DNA from: Agreia pratensis
GTDB lineage: Bacteria > Actinomycetota > Actinomycetes > Actinomycetales > Microbacteriaceae
DNA length: 64,000 nt
Direction of reading: 5' to 3'
Assembly (NCBI RefSeq): GCF_900177685.1
Contig: NZ_FXAY01000006.1
Coordinates: forward strand, 62,001-126,000
Shown piece after piece: positions 18,820 through 27,322 of the stretch. Position 1 is the stretch's first letter. The number at the start of each line of letters is the position of its first letter. The notes beneath the pieces are model-generated. The model saw only the letters and a program-made list of their open reading frames with translations. It did not search any database and was not told the DNA's origin. A program made the position numbers and the translations under genes.

Positions 18820-20256
18820 TCAGTACACCGTCGTTTCCTGGCGCCTGACGCCGGTCTCGGGATGGGGTTCGGGCAGATCGTCCGGCCCCTTCTGGGCGGC
18901 CTTCTTGATGAGCTTGAATTCGACGACCGCGAGTGTTCCGTAGATGAGAGTGAAGGCGATCAGCGAGATCAGCACCTCGAGGCCGCTGACATTCGGGGAG
19001 ACACCGTCTGCTGTCTTGAGCAGGCCGAACACCAACCAGGGCTGTCGCCCCATCTCGGTGAAGACCCAGCCCATGATCATGGCGCCGAGCGAGAGCGGGA
19101 AGCTCCAGATGGCCGCCTTCCAGATCCACCGACTCCACCGACCGGCCAAGAGGCGCGCACCGAGGGCACTCTTTCTCCGCGTGAGCACGAGGCCGACGAA
19201 GGCCACGACGATGTGCAGCAGGCCGAGGCCGATCATCCAACGGAACGCCCAGTAGGTGACCCAGATCGTCGGCGTGTAGTCGCCTGGACCGTACAGCTGC
19301 ACGTATTGCGCCTGCAGGTCGTTGATGCCCTCGACTGTTCCGTTGAAGGTGTGTGTCGACAGAAACGAGAGCAGATACGGGATGCGGATCGAGAAGAGCT
19401 CGCTGACGCCGTCGGGGGTGCCGAGCGTGAAGACCGAGAACGACGCGTCAGCACCCGTCGAGGTCGTGTACATCGCCTCCGCCGCCGCCATCTTCATAGG
19501 CTGCGTCTGCACCATGGCGAGACCGAGCGAGTCCCCGCTGAGCACGGTGAGCGCGCCGGCGATCATCATCATCCACAGGCCGAACTTGAGCGCGGGCCTC
19601 ATAGTGTCGAGGTGCTGATTGCGTGAGAGGTGCCAAGCCGCGACGGTGACGATGAGGCCGGCGGCGACCATGAAGCAGGCGAAGATCGTGTGCGGGAAGG
19701 CCGCGAGCGCCACCTTGTTGGTGAGGAGAGCCCAGATGTCGGTGAGTTCGGCGCGCCCCTTCGCCTCGTTGATGTCGTAGCCCACCGGGTTCTGCATGAA
19801 CGCATTGGCGGCGATGATGAAGTAGGCCGAGAGGATGCTGCCGACCGCGGTCGCCCAGATGGTGGCCAGGTGCAAGCCGCGAGGCAGCTTGTCCCACCCG
19901 AAGATCCAGAGTCCGATGAAGGTCGCCTCGAAGAAGAACGCGAGGAGGCCCTCCATCGCGAGAGGTGCACCGAACACGTCACCCACGAACCGCGAGTAGT
20001 CCGACCAGTTCATGCCGAACTGGAACTCCTGCACGATTCCCGTGACCACGCCCATGGCGAAGTTGATGAGAAAGAGCTTTCCGAAGAACTTCGTGAGCTG
20101 CAGGTACTTCTCTTTGTTCGTGCGCACCCAGGCGGTCTGGAACAGCGCCACGGTAAGCGCCATGCCGATCGTGATGGGCACAAAGAGAAAGTGGTAGACG
20201 GTGGTGAGGCCGAACTGCCAGCGCGACAGGAGCAGTGGATCGAGCCACTCGTTCAT
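18820..20256 (-). CDS. cydA: Cytochrome bd ubiquinol/menaquinol oxidase subunit I
   Basis: A 478-residue multi-pass protein holding the three haems. The N terminus LSRWQFGLTTVYHFLFVPITIG has the axial His (H22). QEFQFGMNWSDYSRFVGDVFGAPLAMEGLLAFFFEATFIG and GRQPWLVFGLLKT are family hallmarks. The quinol (Q) loop looks like the short form usual in Gram-positive bacteria. AAGGGG lies about 9 nt before the ATG. It heads the operon cydA-B-D-C, read away from a divergent BlaI-type repressor gene with two palindromic sites between. Confidence 0.96.
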   Translation of the reverse strand: MNEWLDPLLLSRWQFGLTTVYHFLFVPITIGMALTVALFQTAWVRTNKEKYLQLTKFFGKLFLINFAMGVVTGIVQEFQFGMNWSDYSRFVGDVFGAPLAMEGLLAFFFEATFIGLWIFGWDKLPRGLHLATIWATAVGSILSAYFIIAANAFMQNPVGYDINEAKGRAELTDIWALLTNKVALAAFPHTIFACFMVAAGLIVTVAAWHLSRNQHLDTMRPALKFGLWMMMIAGALTVLSGDSLGLAMVQTQPMKMAAAEAMYTTSTGADASFSVFTLGTPDGVSELFSIRIPYLLSFLSTHTFNGTVEGINDLQAQYVQLYGPGDYTPTIWVTYWAFRWMIGLGLLHIVVAFVGLVLTRRKSALGARLLAGRWSRWIWKAAIWSFPLSLGAMIMGWVFTEMGRQPWLVFGLLKTADGVSPNVSGLEVLISLIAFTLIYGTLAVVEFKLIKKAAQKGPDDLPEPHPETGVRRQETTVY

Positions 20257-20281
20257 GGAGGGTTCCCCTTCGGAAGTAGAC

Positions 20282-20298
20282 TTCTACACAACGTAGAA
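20282..20298. promoter_or_regulatory. Palindromic operator 1 (cydA / BlaI-like intergenic)
   Basis: TTCTAC-ACAAC-GTAGAA, a perfect 6-bp inverted repeat with a 5-nt spacer. It includes the TAC...GTA core of BlaI/MecI-family operators. It lies 26 bp before cydA. Confidence 0.7.
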
Positions 20299-20305
20299 AT
20301 CCTTC

Positions 20306-20322
20306 TTCTACAGAGCGTAGAA
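20306..20322. promoter_or_regulatory. Palindromic operator 2 (cydA / BlaI-like intergenic)
   Basis: TTCTAC-AGAGC-GTAGAA, the same arms and spacing as operator 1, with centres 24 bp apart. It covers the expected -35 region of the BlaI-like gene. Confidence 0.7.
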
Positions 20323-20340
20323 CATATCGAAACGAAAAGG

Positions 20341-20346
20341 TAGTCT
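20341..20346 (+). promoter_or_regulatory. -10 element for a leaderless BlaI-like mRNA
   Basis: TAGTCT lies 6 nt before the ATG of the regulator gene, so the transcript would begin at the start codon. No Shine-Dalgarno sequence is present. Confidence 0.5.
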
Positions 20347-20352
20347 TGTCGC

Positions 20353-20733
20353 ATGATCACTCTCGGCGTACTCGAGCGTTCGGTGATGAACGCCCTGTGG
20401 GAGTCCCCCGACGGCCTCTCCGCCCCCGAACTCGGAGAACGACTGGTGGCGGCAGAGGCGCCCGCCAAACGTCGCGAACTCGCGACCACCACTCTTCTCA
20501 CAGTGCTCTCCCGACTCGAGAGCAAGGGCTTCGTGTCGCGCAGCCGCGCCACGAGGCCGCACCGCTATCACGCGGTCAACTCCCGATCGGAGCACACGGC
20601 CGAACTGATGCACGAGGTACTGCAGCTCGCTCCCGATCGAGACGATGCCCTCGCCCGTTTCGTGGGTGGGGTCTCGCCGACCGAGGCCGAGACGCTTCGC
20701 CGGCTCCTCGCATCCCGCGGCACCGGTAACTGA
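20353..20733 (+). CDS. BlaI/MecI family transcriptional repressor
   Basis: A 126-residue protein with the BlaI winged helix (LGVLERSVMNALWESPDGLSAPELGERL, then TTLLTVLSRLESKGFVSRSRATRPHRYHAV). The C-terminal part is the dimerisation helix pair. Family repressors bind TACA/TGTA-type palindromes and are inactivated by proteolysis started by an M56 membrane peptidase, which is the next gene (2-nt gap). Two palindromes between this gene and cydA suggest that it controls itself and the divergent cydABDC operon. That is inference from position. Confidence 0.9.
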   Translation: MITLGVLERSVMNALWESPDGLSAPELGERLVAAEAPAKRRELATTTLLTVLSRLESKGFVSRSRATRPHRYHAVNSRSEHTAELMHEVLQLAPDRDDALARFVGGVSPTEAETLRRLLASRGTGN

Positions 20734-20735
20734 CG

Positions 20736-21680
20736 GTGACCGGAGCCTGGGTCGGGCTCGCGGTTCTCGCCCTCGCTCTGGCGTGGCCTGTTCCCATCGC
20801 CCTGTCGAAAGCAGCGTGGCCGGCTCGTGCTCCCGGCACGGCGCTGGCCCTGTGGCAGGCAGTCGCTCTCTCGGGCGGTCTCTCGATGATCGGAGCGCTG
20901 CTGGCATTCGGCCTAACGCCCTTCGAGAATGATCTCGGCGTCGCGTCGAATCTCCTCTCAGGCCACCTTCTCGACGGCGCCTTGCCCACACAGACCGGCG
21001 CCCTGCAGATTGTCTCACTCGCCGGCGCCGTCGTGCTCGGTGTGCACCTCGTACTTAGCCTGGCGACAACGGCGGCCAACACGGCCCGCGAGCGCCGTCG
21101 GCACCGTGCGCTGATCGAACTCCTCAGCTCTCCACTGCAGGGAAGCCCCGACACCCGCATGCTCGATTTTCCGGCGCCGGTCGCCTACTGTCTCCCTGGC
21201 GTCCGCTCGATCACCGTGCTCACCGAAGGCCTCGTTCGGGTTCTGGATGCCGCGCAGCTCCGCGCGGTCCTGGCCCACGAGCGGGCCCACCTCCGCCAGT
21301 ATCATCACCTCGTGCTTCTCGCCTTCAAGGCATGGAACATCGCCCTGCCCTGGTTTCCCATCGCGAACCGCGCCGAGAAGGCTGTCGCTCTTCTCGTCGA
21401 GATGCTCGCAGACGACGATGCCCGCCGCGAGGTCGATGACGCCTCGCTCGCCACGGCGATCGCTATCGTCGGCTCCCCCTGGCGAGATGTCGACCCCGCT
21501 GCCGCTCCCATCGCGGCGGATGAGATCGTGCCGGAAGCAGATCCCGAGACTCTCGGGGCACGGGTATCGCGTCTGATCTCACCACCCGGCTCTCTCACCC
21601 GCGCGGCTCGTGCGCTCGTGCTCGCGAGCGGGGTGGCGCTCGTCGCCGCGCCGGTCGCTGTACTCGTCGCTCTGCTGTGA
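20736..21680 (+). CDS. M56 family (BlaR1-like) membrane zinc metallopeptidase
   Basis: A 314-residue protein with membrane segments near residues 5-25, 40-62, 93-112 and at the C terminus (290-312). The peptidase motif HERAH is at 181-185, with EMLADDDA about 30 residues later as the likely third ligand region. It lacks the penicillin-binding sensor domain of BlaR1/MecR1, so the signal it reads is unknown. It probably starts at GTG and is translated with the BlaI-like repressor. Confidence 0.87.
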   Translation: MTGAWVGLAVLALALAWPVPIALSKAAWPARAPGTALALWQAVALSGGLSMIGALLAFGLTPFENDLGVASNLLSGHLLDGALPTQTGALQIVSLAGAVVLGVHLVLSLATTAANTARERRRHRALIELLSSPLQGSPDTRMLDFPAPVAYCLPGVRSITVLTEGLVRVLDAAQLRAVLAHERAHLRQYHHLVLLAFKAWNIALPWFPIANRAEKAVALLVEMLADDDARREVDDASLATAIAIVGSPWRDVDPAAAPIAADEIVPEADPETLGARVSRLISPPGSLTRAARALVLASGVALVAAPVAVLVALL

Positions 21681-21717
21681 TCGGACCGATGCTCAGGTCG
21701 CGAAGACCGACAGGTCG

Positions 21718-21723
21718 TATGCT
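21718..21723 (+). promoter_or_regulatory. -10 element for a leaderless dedA mRNA
   Basis: TATGCT lies 6 nt before the GTG start. No ribosome binding site is visible between. Confidence 0.5.
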
Positions 21724-21729
21724 CGGGGC

Positions 21730-22413
21730 GTGAACGAGATTCTCACCTGGATCCTCGACACCGTGTCAGGTGTGGATCCCGTATGGCGCACCCTCATCGC
21801 GGGTGTCGCCATGCTGCTCGAGACGAGCATCCTGCTCGGCCTCATCGTGCCGGGAGATACGGTTCTGCTCGTCACCGCCACCGGCGTGCAGGGACCGGTT
21901 CAATACGTCGCGCTCGCGCTGGCCTCCATCGTCGGCGCGCTCGGCGGCGAGAGCATCGGTTTTATGCTCGGGCGCTACTTCGGCCCGCGCATCCGGCACT
22001 CACGACTCGGCCGACGCATCGGAGAGCGGCACTGGCAGCGGGCAGAGCGATATCTCGATCGCCGCGGCGGCATCGCCGTGTTCCTGTCGCGCTTCCTCCC
22101 GGTTCTGCACTCCCTCATCCCCGTCACCGTGGGCATGAGCACGATGAGCTACCGTCGGTTCATCTCATGGACGCTGCCCGCGTGCATCCTGTGGTCGTTC
22201 GCCTACGTCACCGCAGGCTCGGTCGCCGCTGGCAGCTACCGCGACCTGGCCGACCGTCTGCACTTCGCGGGGTATATCTTCGTGGCAGCCATCGTGGTCT
22301 TCGTTATCGTGGTGGTCATCGTGAAGAAACTCATCGCGCGCGGTGAGGAGAGGCATATGAATGACGAACTCGACTCCCCCGACGCCGCCGATCGAGGCAC
22401 ACTCCCCCACTGA
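21730..22413 (+). CDS. DedA family membrane protein
   Basis: A 227-residue protein of the DedA/SNARE-associated family, proposed lipid or undecaprenyl-phosphate flippases. Markers are LIVPGDTVLLVTATGVQ near residue 37, GESIGFMLGRYFGPRIR, and FLSRFLPVLHSLIPVTVGMSTMSYRRFI, the conserved RFxP segment. The GTG start was chosen over an upstream extension because VNEILTWILDTVSGVDP matches the normal N terminus. The last 53 bp overlap the CPBP gene in another frame. Confidence 0.9.
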   Translation: MNEILTWILDTVSGVDPVWRTLIAGVAMLLETSILLGLIVPGDTVLLVTATGVQGPVQYVALALASIVGALGGESIGFMLGRYFGPRIRHSRLGRRIGERHWQRAERYLDRRGGIAVFLSRFLPVLHSLIPVTVGMSTMSYRRFISWTLPACILWSFAYVTAGSVAAGSYRDLADRLHFAGYIFVAAIVVFVIVVVIVKKLIARGEERHMNDELDSPDAADRGTLPH

Positions 22414-23197
22414 CACATCCGACGACTACTCCTCGATCGACTACCGCCCTGCGGCGGTGATCCGCTGGGGCCTACCGCAGTTCGCCATCGGTCTGGGACT
22501 GTTCGTCGGCATCATCGTCGCGGTGAACCTCCTCTCGCTGTTTCTGCCGACATGGGCACAGAGCCCGCTGCTTTTCGCTGCAATCATCATCGGGTACGGA
22601 GCACTGTTCCTGACCGCCCTCCGTGCAGCGCGCTCACGCGGATCCGGATCTCTCGCAGAGGACTTCGGTCTGCGGTTTCGACTCGTCGATCTGGCCATCG
22701 GCCTCGGCGTCGGAATCGCGGCGAAGATCGTCGGATTCATCGTCGCGATTCCGCTGCTGCGACTGACCGGCGGCGCGCCCGCCAGCAACGTGCCGGTGCA
22801 GAGCGAGCTTCTCTGGATCATCCTCAATACCGTGGTGGCCACCGCCCTCGTGGCCCCCCTCGTCGAAGAGCTCTTCTTTCGTGGCCTGCTGCTGCGCGCG
22901 ATTCGGAACGGCATCCTGCGCGGACGCGCGTCGCGTCCGCGCACGGCTCAGCCGAGTGCGGCCAGGGCACGCGGCGCTCTGCTCACCAGCGTGCTCATCT
23001 CGTCTGTCGCGTTCATGGCCTTGCACCTGTATCAGGCACGCGACCTCGCGACGCTCGTCGTACTCGGGAGCGCGACGCTCATTCTCGGACTGGCGAACGC
23101 CGCACTCGCGACGCGCACCGGGCGGCTCGGGCCGGGCATCGTCGCCCACATGGTCTTCAACGGCGTGGCTCTTGTCGGTTTCTTCGCCACTCGCTGA
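22361..23197 (+). CDS. CPBP family intramembrane metalloprotease
   Basis: A 278-residue protein with about seven hydrophobic segments. The CPBP (Abi/CAAX-like) motifs are present: EELFFRGLLLRAI (EExxxR), LISSVAFMALHL (FxxxH) and IVAHMVFNG (HxxxN). Substrates of bacterial members are mostly unknown. GGTGAGGAG is a good ribosome site 8-9 nt before the ATG, inside the end of dedA, so the two genes are probably co-expressed. Confidence 0.88.
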   Translation: MTNSTPPTPPIEAHSPTDTSDDYSSIDYRPAAVIRWGLPQFAIGLGLFVGIIVAVNLLSLFLPTWAQSPLLFAAIIIGYGALFLTALRAARSRGSGSLAEDFGLRFRLVDLAIGLGVGIAAKIVGFIVAIPLLRLTGGAPASNVPVQSELLWIILNTVVATALVAPLVEELFFRGLLLRAIRNGILRGRASRPRTAQPSAARARGALLTSVLISSVAFMALHLYQARDLATLVVLGSATLILGLANAALATRTGRLGPGIVAHMVFNGVALVGFFATR

Positions 23198-23215
23198 TCG
23201 GAAGGCCAGGGTCCA

Positions 23216-23261
23216 CACGCAAGCGGGCCCGTCGACCTCAGTCGACGGGCCCGCTTGCGTG
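23216..23261. terminator. Perfect 21-bp hairpin between convergent genes
   Basis: CACGCAAGCGGGCCCGTCGAC pairs fully with its complement across a CTCA loop. No T-run follows on either strand. It lies between the CPBP stop and the stop of the osmoprotectant binding protein and probably ends transcription in both directions. Confidence 0.85.
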
Positions 23262-23272
23262 ACGGAACGAGA

Positions 23273-24190
23273 CTAGAAGAGCTTCTTGTCGTCGAGCCAG
23301 GCCTTGGCGATGACCTCGGCAGACTTCTGGTCGTTGACACTCTGCGCGTTGAGGTCGACCAGGTCTTCCTCCGTCAGCGCGGCGCTGACCTTGTTGATGA
23401 TGCCGGCCGCCTTGTCGTCGACCTTGGTCGACGCGACGGGAACGATGTTGTCTGCGACGAACAGGCCGTCGGGGTCGGCCAGGGCGACGAGGTTGTTCGA
23501 CTTGATGTTGGGGTCGGCGGTGTAGATGTTGCCGAGCTGAATCGTGTTGTCGACCAGCGCCTTGACCGTCAACGGTCCGCCGGAGTCCTCGATCGACTGG
23601 AAGGTGGTGTCGATTCCGTACTTCTCTTTCAGAGTGGCCGGACCGTAGGGGCGGGTCTCGAGTTCGGCGTTGCCGCCGACCACGATCGGGGTCTTCACGT
23701 TCTTGAGCGAGGCGATGTCGGTGAGCTTGTTCTCTTTGGCGTAGGCCTCTGTCACCGTGTACGAGTTCTGGTCGGACGCTTCGGATTTGTCGAGCACACG
23801 AAGGCCCTTGGGCAGAGCGGACTCGAGCTCGGTGTAGACCTCGTCGCTCGTCGTCGCCTTGGTGTCGGGCTTGAGTGCCTGCAGCAGGCTTCCGGTGTAC
23901 TCCGGGAACAGGTCGATCTTGCCTGCCTTGATCTCGGGAAGGTACACCTCGCGCTGGCCGATACGGAACTGGCGGTCGACAGTGTAATCGTTCGCCTCGA
24001 GAGCCTGCGCGTAGATCTCCGCGATGATCTCGCTCGAGTAGTAGTCCTGCGAGCCGATGACGATGGAGTCGGTGCTGGCCGATCCGGCGTCCAGCGGATC
24101 GGATGTCGAGCACCCTGCCAGCGCCACCACGGCACCGACCGCGATAACGCTTGCGACGATCCGGCCCTTCTTAATGTTTGCTGTGAACAT
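23273..24190 (-). CDS. Osmoprotectant ABC transporter, substrate-binding lipoprotein
   Basis: A 305-residue OpuAC/ProX/OsmF-type binding protein. The signal peptide ends in the lipobox VALAGC (Cys near residue 27). The mature part carries IVIGSQDYYSSEIIAEIYAQALEANDYTV and DLFPEYTGSLLQAL, features of glycine betaine/choline binding proteins. AGGAAA is 6-7 nt before the ATG. It is the last gene of a four-gene operon (ATPase, permease, permease, binding protein). Confidence 0.92.
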   Translation of the reverse strand: MFTANIKKGRIVASVIAVGAVVALAGCSTSDPLDAGSASTDSIVIGSQDYYSSEIIAEIYAQALEANDYTVDRQFRIGQREVYLPEIKAGKIDLFPEYTGSLLQALKPDTKATTSDEVYTELESALPKGLRVLDKSEASDQNSYTVTEAYAKENKLTDIASLKNVKTPIVVGGNAELETRPYGPATLKEKYGIDTTFQSIEDSGGPLTVKALVDNTIQLGNIYTADPNIKSNNLVALADPDGLFVADNIVPVASTKVDDKAAGIINKVSAALTEEDLVDLNAQSVNDQKSAEVIAKAWLDDKKLF

Positions 24191-24192
24191 CG

Positions 24193-24930
24193 TTATTTCC
24201 TCTCTTCGGTGGGAGACCCCACCACCGCGACGCGTCGAGGTGACGACGTGCGGACATCCGTGTTCTGGTTTGCGACGACGCCGCGTGGTACCACCAACTT
24301 CTGCAGCAGCGCGAAGATTCCCTCGCTGAGCAGCGCGAGCGCGATCACGAGGAGCGATCCGGCCAGCATCTGGGGGTAGTCGTTCGACTTCTGGCCCACG
24401 AAGATGAAGTGGCCGAGGCCGCCCGCACCCACGTAGTCGGCCAGCGTCGCAGTCGCGATGATCTGCAGCGTTCCCGACCGCAATCCGCCGATGAGCAGCG
24501 GAAGACCGAGCGGAACCTCGACCTTGGAGACGATCTGCCACTCGGTCATACCCACGGCTCGAGCGGCGTCGATGGTGCGCCGATCGACGGCTTCGAATCC
24601 CGAATAGGCGCCGGCCAGAATAGGCGGCACGGCGAGGACGATGAGCGCGATGAGCGGTGCCTCAAGCCCCACGCCCAACCACAACGCGAGAATGATCAGC
24701 AGTCCGAGCGTCGGAAGCGAGCGGAAGCCTCCGGTGAGGCTCACGGCGAGAGTGCGCCCCTTGCCCGTGTGCCCGATGAGATACCCCACGGGAATAGCGA
24801 TCGCGCTCGCGACCACCAGAACGAGCAGGCTGATTCCGAGGTGCTGAACGAGTCGGGTCGGTATGCCATTGGCTCCAGCCTGATGGGCTGGGTCGAAGAT
24901 CCACGCGAAGGCGTCGACAAGGAGATTCAC
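24193..24930 (-). CDS. Osmoprotectant ABC transporter permease
   Basis: A 245-residue BPD_transp_1 permease with five to six helices and the EAA loop EAVDRRTIDAARAVGMTEWQIVSKVEVPLGLPLLIGGLR. GAGGLGHFIFVGQ is typical of OpuCD/ProW-like subunits. It lies 2 nt before the binding-protein gene and overlaps the upstream permease by 4 bp. Confidence 0.92.
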   Translation of the reverse strand: MNLLVDAFAWIFDPAHQAGANGIPTRLVQHLGISLLVLVVASAIAIPVGYLIGHTGKGRTLAVSLTGGFRSLPTLGLLIILALWLGVGLEAPLIALIVLAVPPILAGAYSGFEAVDRRTIDAARAVGMTEWQIVSKVEVPLGLPLLIGGLRSGTLQIIATATLADYVGAGGLGHFIFVGQKSNDYPQMLAGSLLVIALALLSEGIFALLQKLVVPRGVVANQNTDVRTSSPRRVAVVGSPTEERK

Positions 24931-25613
24931 GCCGCCACCCCCGCATCAGAGGGAAGGGCTCGTCGCACGCGCTTGGATGACACCACATGTGTCCACGGCA
25001 TCAGTACCCGACCGACGAGAACCAGTGCGAAGTCGATCAAGAGCGCAAGAGCGATCGTGGCGACCATTCCGGTGGCCACCTCGGCAACGATGTTGCGCTG
25101 AAGACCATCGGTGAAGAGCAGACCGAGACTCTTGATGCCGAGCACGGCCCCCACCGTCACGAGACTGACCGTGCTCACCGCGACCACGCGGATTCCGGCG
25201 AGGAGCACGGGCCCGGCCAGCGGCAGATCGACTTTCCAGAATCGCGTCCAGGGCGAGAATCCCATGGCCGTCGCCGACTGCGTGACGTCTGATGAGACCG
25301 AGCCCAACGCATCCGCCGTCGTGCGCACCATAAGAGCGATGCCGTAGAGAGTGAGAGCGACGATGACGTTGACGGAATCGCGGAGACCCGTACCGAGGAT
25401 GATCGGAAGGACGACGAAGAGCGGTAGCGACGGGATCGCGTAGAGCAGCCCGAGAACGGTGAGCAGCACACCGCGGCTCCAGCGGTAGCGATTGGCAAGC
25501 CAGCCGATCGGCACCGAGATGATGAAGCTCAGAATGATGGGCGGGATGCTGAGGGCCAGGTGCTCGGCGGTTCGTTGCCCGATGAGGGGCAGATTCTCGA
25601 TGACCCAGTTCAC
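24927..25613 (-). CDS. Osmoprotectant ABC transporter permease
   Basis: A 228-residue BPD_transp_1 permease. The EAA-type loop is GSVSSDVTQSATAMGFSPWTRFWKVDLPLAGPVLLAGIR, and YAIPSLPLFVVLPIILGTG is the family's early motif. It is distinct from the downstream permease, so the transporter uses a permease heterodimer as in OpuC. It overlaps the ATPase gene by 4 bp (ATGA type). Confidence 0.92.
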   Translation of the reverse strand: MNWVIENLPLIGQRTAEHLALSIPPIILSFIISVPIGWLANRYRWSRGVLLTVLGLLYAIPSLPLFVVLPIILGTGLRDSVNVIVALTLYGIALMVRTTADALGSVSSDVTQSATAMGFSPWTRFWKVDLPLAGPVLLAGIRVVAVSTVSLVTVGAVLGIKSLGLLFTDGLQRNIVAEVATGMVATIALALLIDFALVLVGRVLMPWTHVVSSKRVRRALPSDAGVAA

Positions 25614-26455
25614 GTCGGGACTTCTTCGCCGGTGCCGGCTGATCCTTCGACGAGCACACCGGCTGCGCGACCCTCGCTGTCGAGCACAACGTCGCGCCCG
25701 TCGCGCCGGTCGATGTGCAGCGCTCTCTTGCCCTTGGTCGCTCCGATGAAGTCGGCCACGAATTCGTTCGCCGGTGCGGTGAGAATCTCGGTGGGCGACC
25801 CCTTCTGCACGATGACGCCACCCTTCTGCAGGATCACGACCTGGTCGCCCAGCAGAAATGCCTCGTCGATGTCGTGGGTGACGAAGACGACCGTCTTGTC
25901 GAGTTCACGCTGCAGGCGAATGAGCTCGTGTTGCAATTCGGCGCGCACGAGCGGGTCGACCGCGCCGAACGGCTCGTCCATCAGCAGGATGTTCGGGTCG
26001 GCCGCGAGGCCGCGTGCAACTCCCACACGCTGCTGCTGGCCCCCCGAGAGCTGACTCGGGTAGCGATTCGCCAGCGCGCGGTCGAGGCCGACCGTATCGA
26101 GGAGTTCGAGAGCTCGGGCGTGGGCCTCTCTTTTGGGCACCCCATTGAGAAGAGGCACGGTGGCGACGTTGTCGACCACCTTGCGGTGAGGAAGAAGCCC
26201 CGAGTTCTGCATCACATAGCCGATCCGACGGCGGAGCTTCACTCTGTCGAGCCCGACGATGTCTTCACCATCGATCTCGATCGAACCGGCAGTGCGGTCG
26301 ATCATGCGGTTGATCATGCGAAGGATGGTGGTCTTGCCGCAGCCGGATGACCCCACGAAGACCGTGGTCTTGCGCGACGGGATCACGAGGCTGAAGTCCT
26401 CGACGGCCAGAGTGCCGTCGGGAAACCGCTTCGAGACCTGACGGAATTCGATCAT
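25610..26455 (-). CDS. Osmoprotectant ABC transporter ATP-binding protein
   Basis: A 281-residue ATPase: Walker A GSSGCGKTT (35-43), signature LSGGQQQRVGVARGLA, Walker B ILLMDEPFGAVD and switch His in VFVTHDIDEA. Many OpuCA/ProV subunits end in a CBS pair that senses ionic strength. Here only about 40 residues follow the ATPase core, too short for a CBS domain. It is the first gene of the operon. Confidence 0.92.
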   Translation of the reverse strand: MIEFRQVSKRFPDGTLAVEDFSLVIPSRKTTVFVGSSGCGKTTILRMINRMIDRTAGSIEIDGEDIVGLDRVKLRRRIGYVMQNSGLLPHRKVVDNVATVPLLNGVPKREAHARALELLDTVGLDRALANRYPSQLSGGQQQRVGVARGLAADPNILLMDEPFGAVDPLVRAELQHELIRLQRELDKTVVFVTHDIDEAFLLGDQVVILQKGGVIVQKGSPTEILTAPANEFVADFIGATKGKRALHIDRRDGRDVVLDSEGRAAGVLVEGSAGTGEEVPT

Positions 26456-26566
26456 GTCATGGCCCGTTCGTCTGGCGCGCCTGTGCGCACGCGTGTGACA
26501 TCAGCCAAACATGACCCGACCTAATAGGCAAAGCATGCGAGCCGGGAATGACGAACTGTGTCTGGC

Positions 26567-26596
26567 AGGCTAGAGTGCGCCTCTTTACAGACTCAA
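26567..26596 (-). promoter_or_regulatory. Candidate promoter of the osmoprotectant operon
   Basis: On the minus strand TTGAGT and TAGCCT are separated by 18 bp. The -35 overlaps the stop of the upstream TetR gene, and the leader would be about 105 nt. Confidence 0.4.
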
Positions 26597-27255
26597 GCGG
26601 GCCGTGCGTCGCCCTCGTCGTAGCGGGTGAGATAGTCACGGACAACCTGCTCGCATTCGTCGATGATCGTCTCATCGCCCGTGCCGCCGAGCATGAACGC
26701 ACGAACCAGCAAGGCGTCGATCATCGTGACGGAGACCTCGAGGCGTGTCAGGAGAGCGGCATCCTGAGAGACACCGTAGTTCTCGACCACCACATCGTGA
26801 AGATTCTGAGCGATGCGGTGGGTCTTGATGCGCGACACGTCGGTCTCGGGCGACGACACCAGGTCGCCGAGCCTGATCGACGTGAATCCGACCTCATTCC
26901 GGTGCATCGCGACCGAGGAACCGATCGACACCACGACAGCGTCGATCCATGTCTCTGGCTTCTTCTCGACGACGTCGGCCTCGAACTGTCGCAGGAAGCG
27001 CTCCACGCTGCGTGTTCCGAGCGCCGTCAAGACAGCGATGCGGTCGGGGAAATACCGGTACACGGTGCCGATGGAGGCCTCGGCACGGTCTGCGACCAGT
27101 GCTGTGGTGAGCCGTTCGATTCCCACTTCGTCGACCACGGCGGCCGCCGCGTCGAGCAGAGCAGCGATGCGATCGGAGCTGCGAGCCTGGATGGGTTCGT
27201 TGCGCACCTGCACGGCTTCGGCACGGACTTCCTCGGTGACGTTGTTCACAGGCAC
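26593..27255 (-). CDS. TetR/AcrR family transcriptional regulator
   Basis: A 220-residue protein with a TetR helix-turn-helix at about 30-75 (RIAALLDAAAAVVDEVGIERLTTALVADRAEASIGTVYRYFPDRIAVL). It starts at GTG with AAAGGA 8-9 nt upstream. It lies upstream of the osmoprotectant operon on the same strand and 67 bp from the divergent SRAP gene. The target is not evident. Confidence 0.88.
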   Translation of the reverse strand: MPVNNVTEEVRAEAVQVRNEPIQARSSDRIAALLDAAAAVVDEVGIERLTTALVADRAEASIGTVYRYFPDRIAVLTALGTRSVERFLRQFEADVVEKKPETWIDAVVVSIGSSVAMHRNEVGFTSIRLGDLVSSPETDVSRIKTHRIAQNLHDVVVENYGVSQDAALLTRLEVSVTMIDALLVRAFMLGGTGDETIIDECEQVVRDYLTRYDEGDARPA

Positions 27256-27322
27256 GGCGCCGATCCTTTCATGAGGGATGTGCTGACCATCTTAGTTGCG
27301 TCAGGGCGGCAGAATAGAGAAC

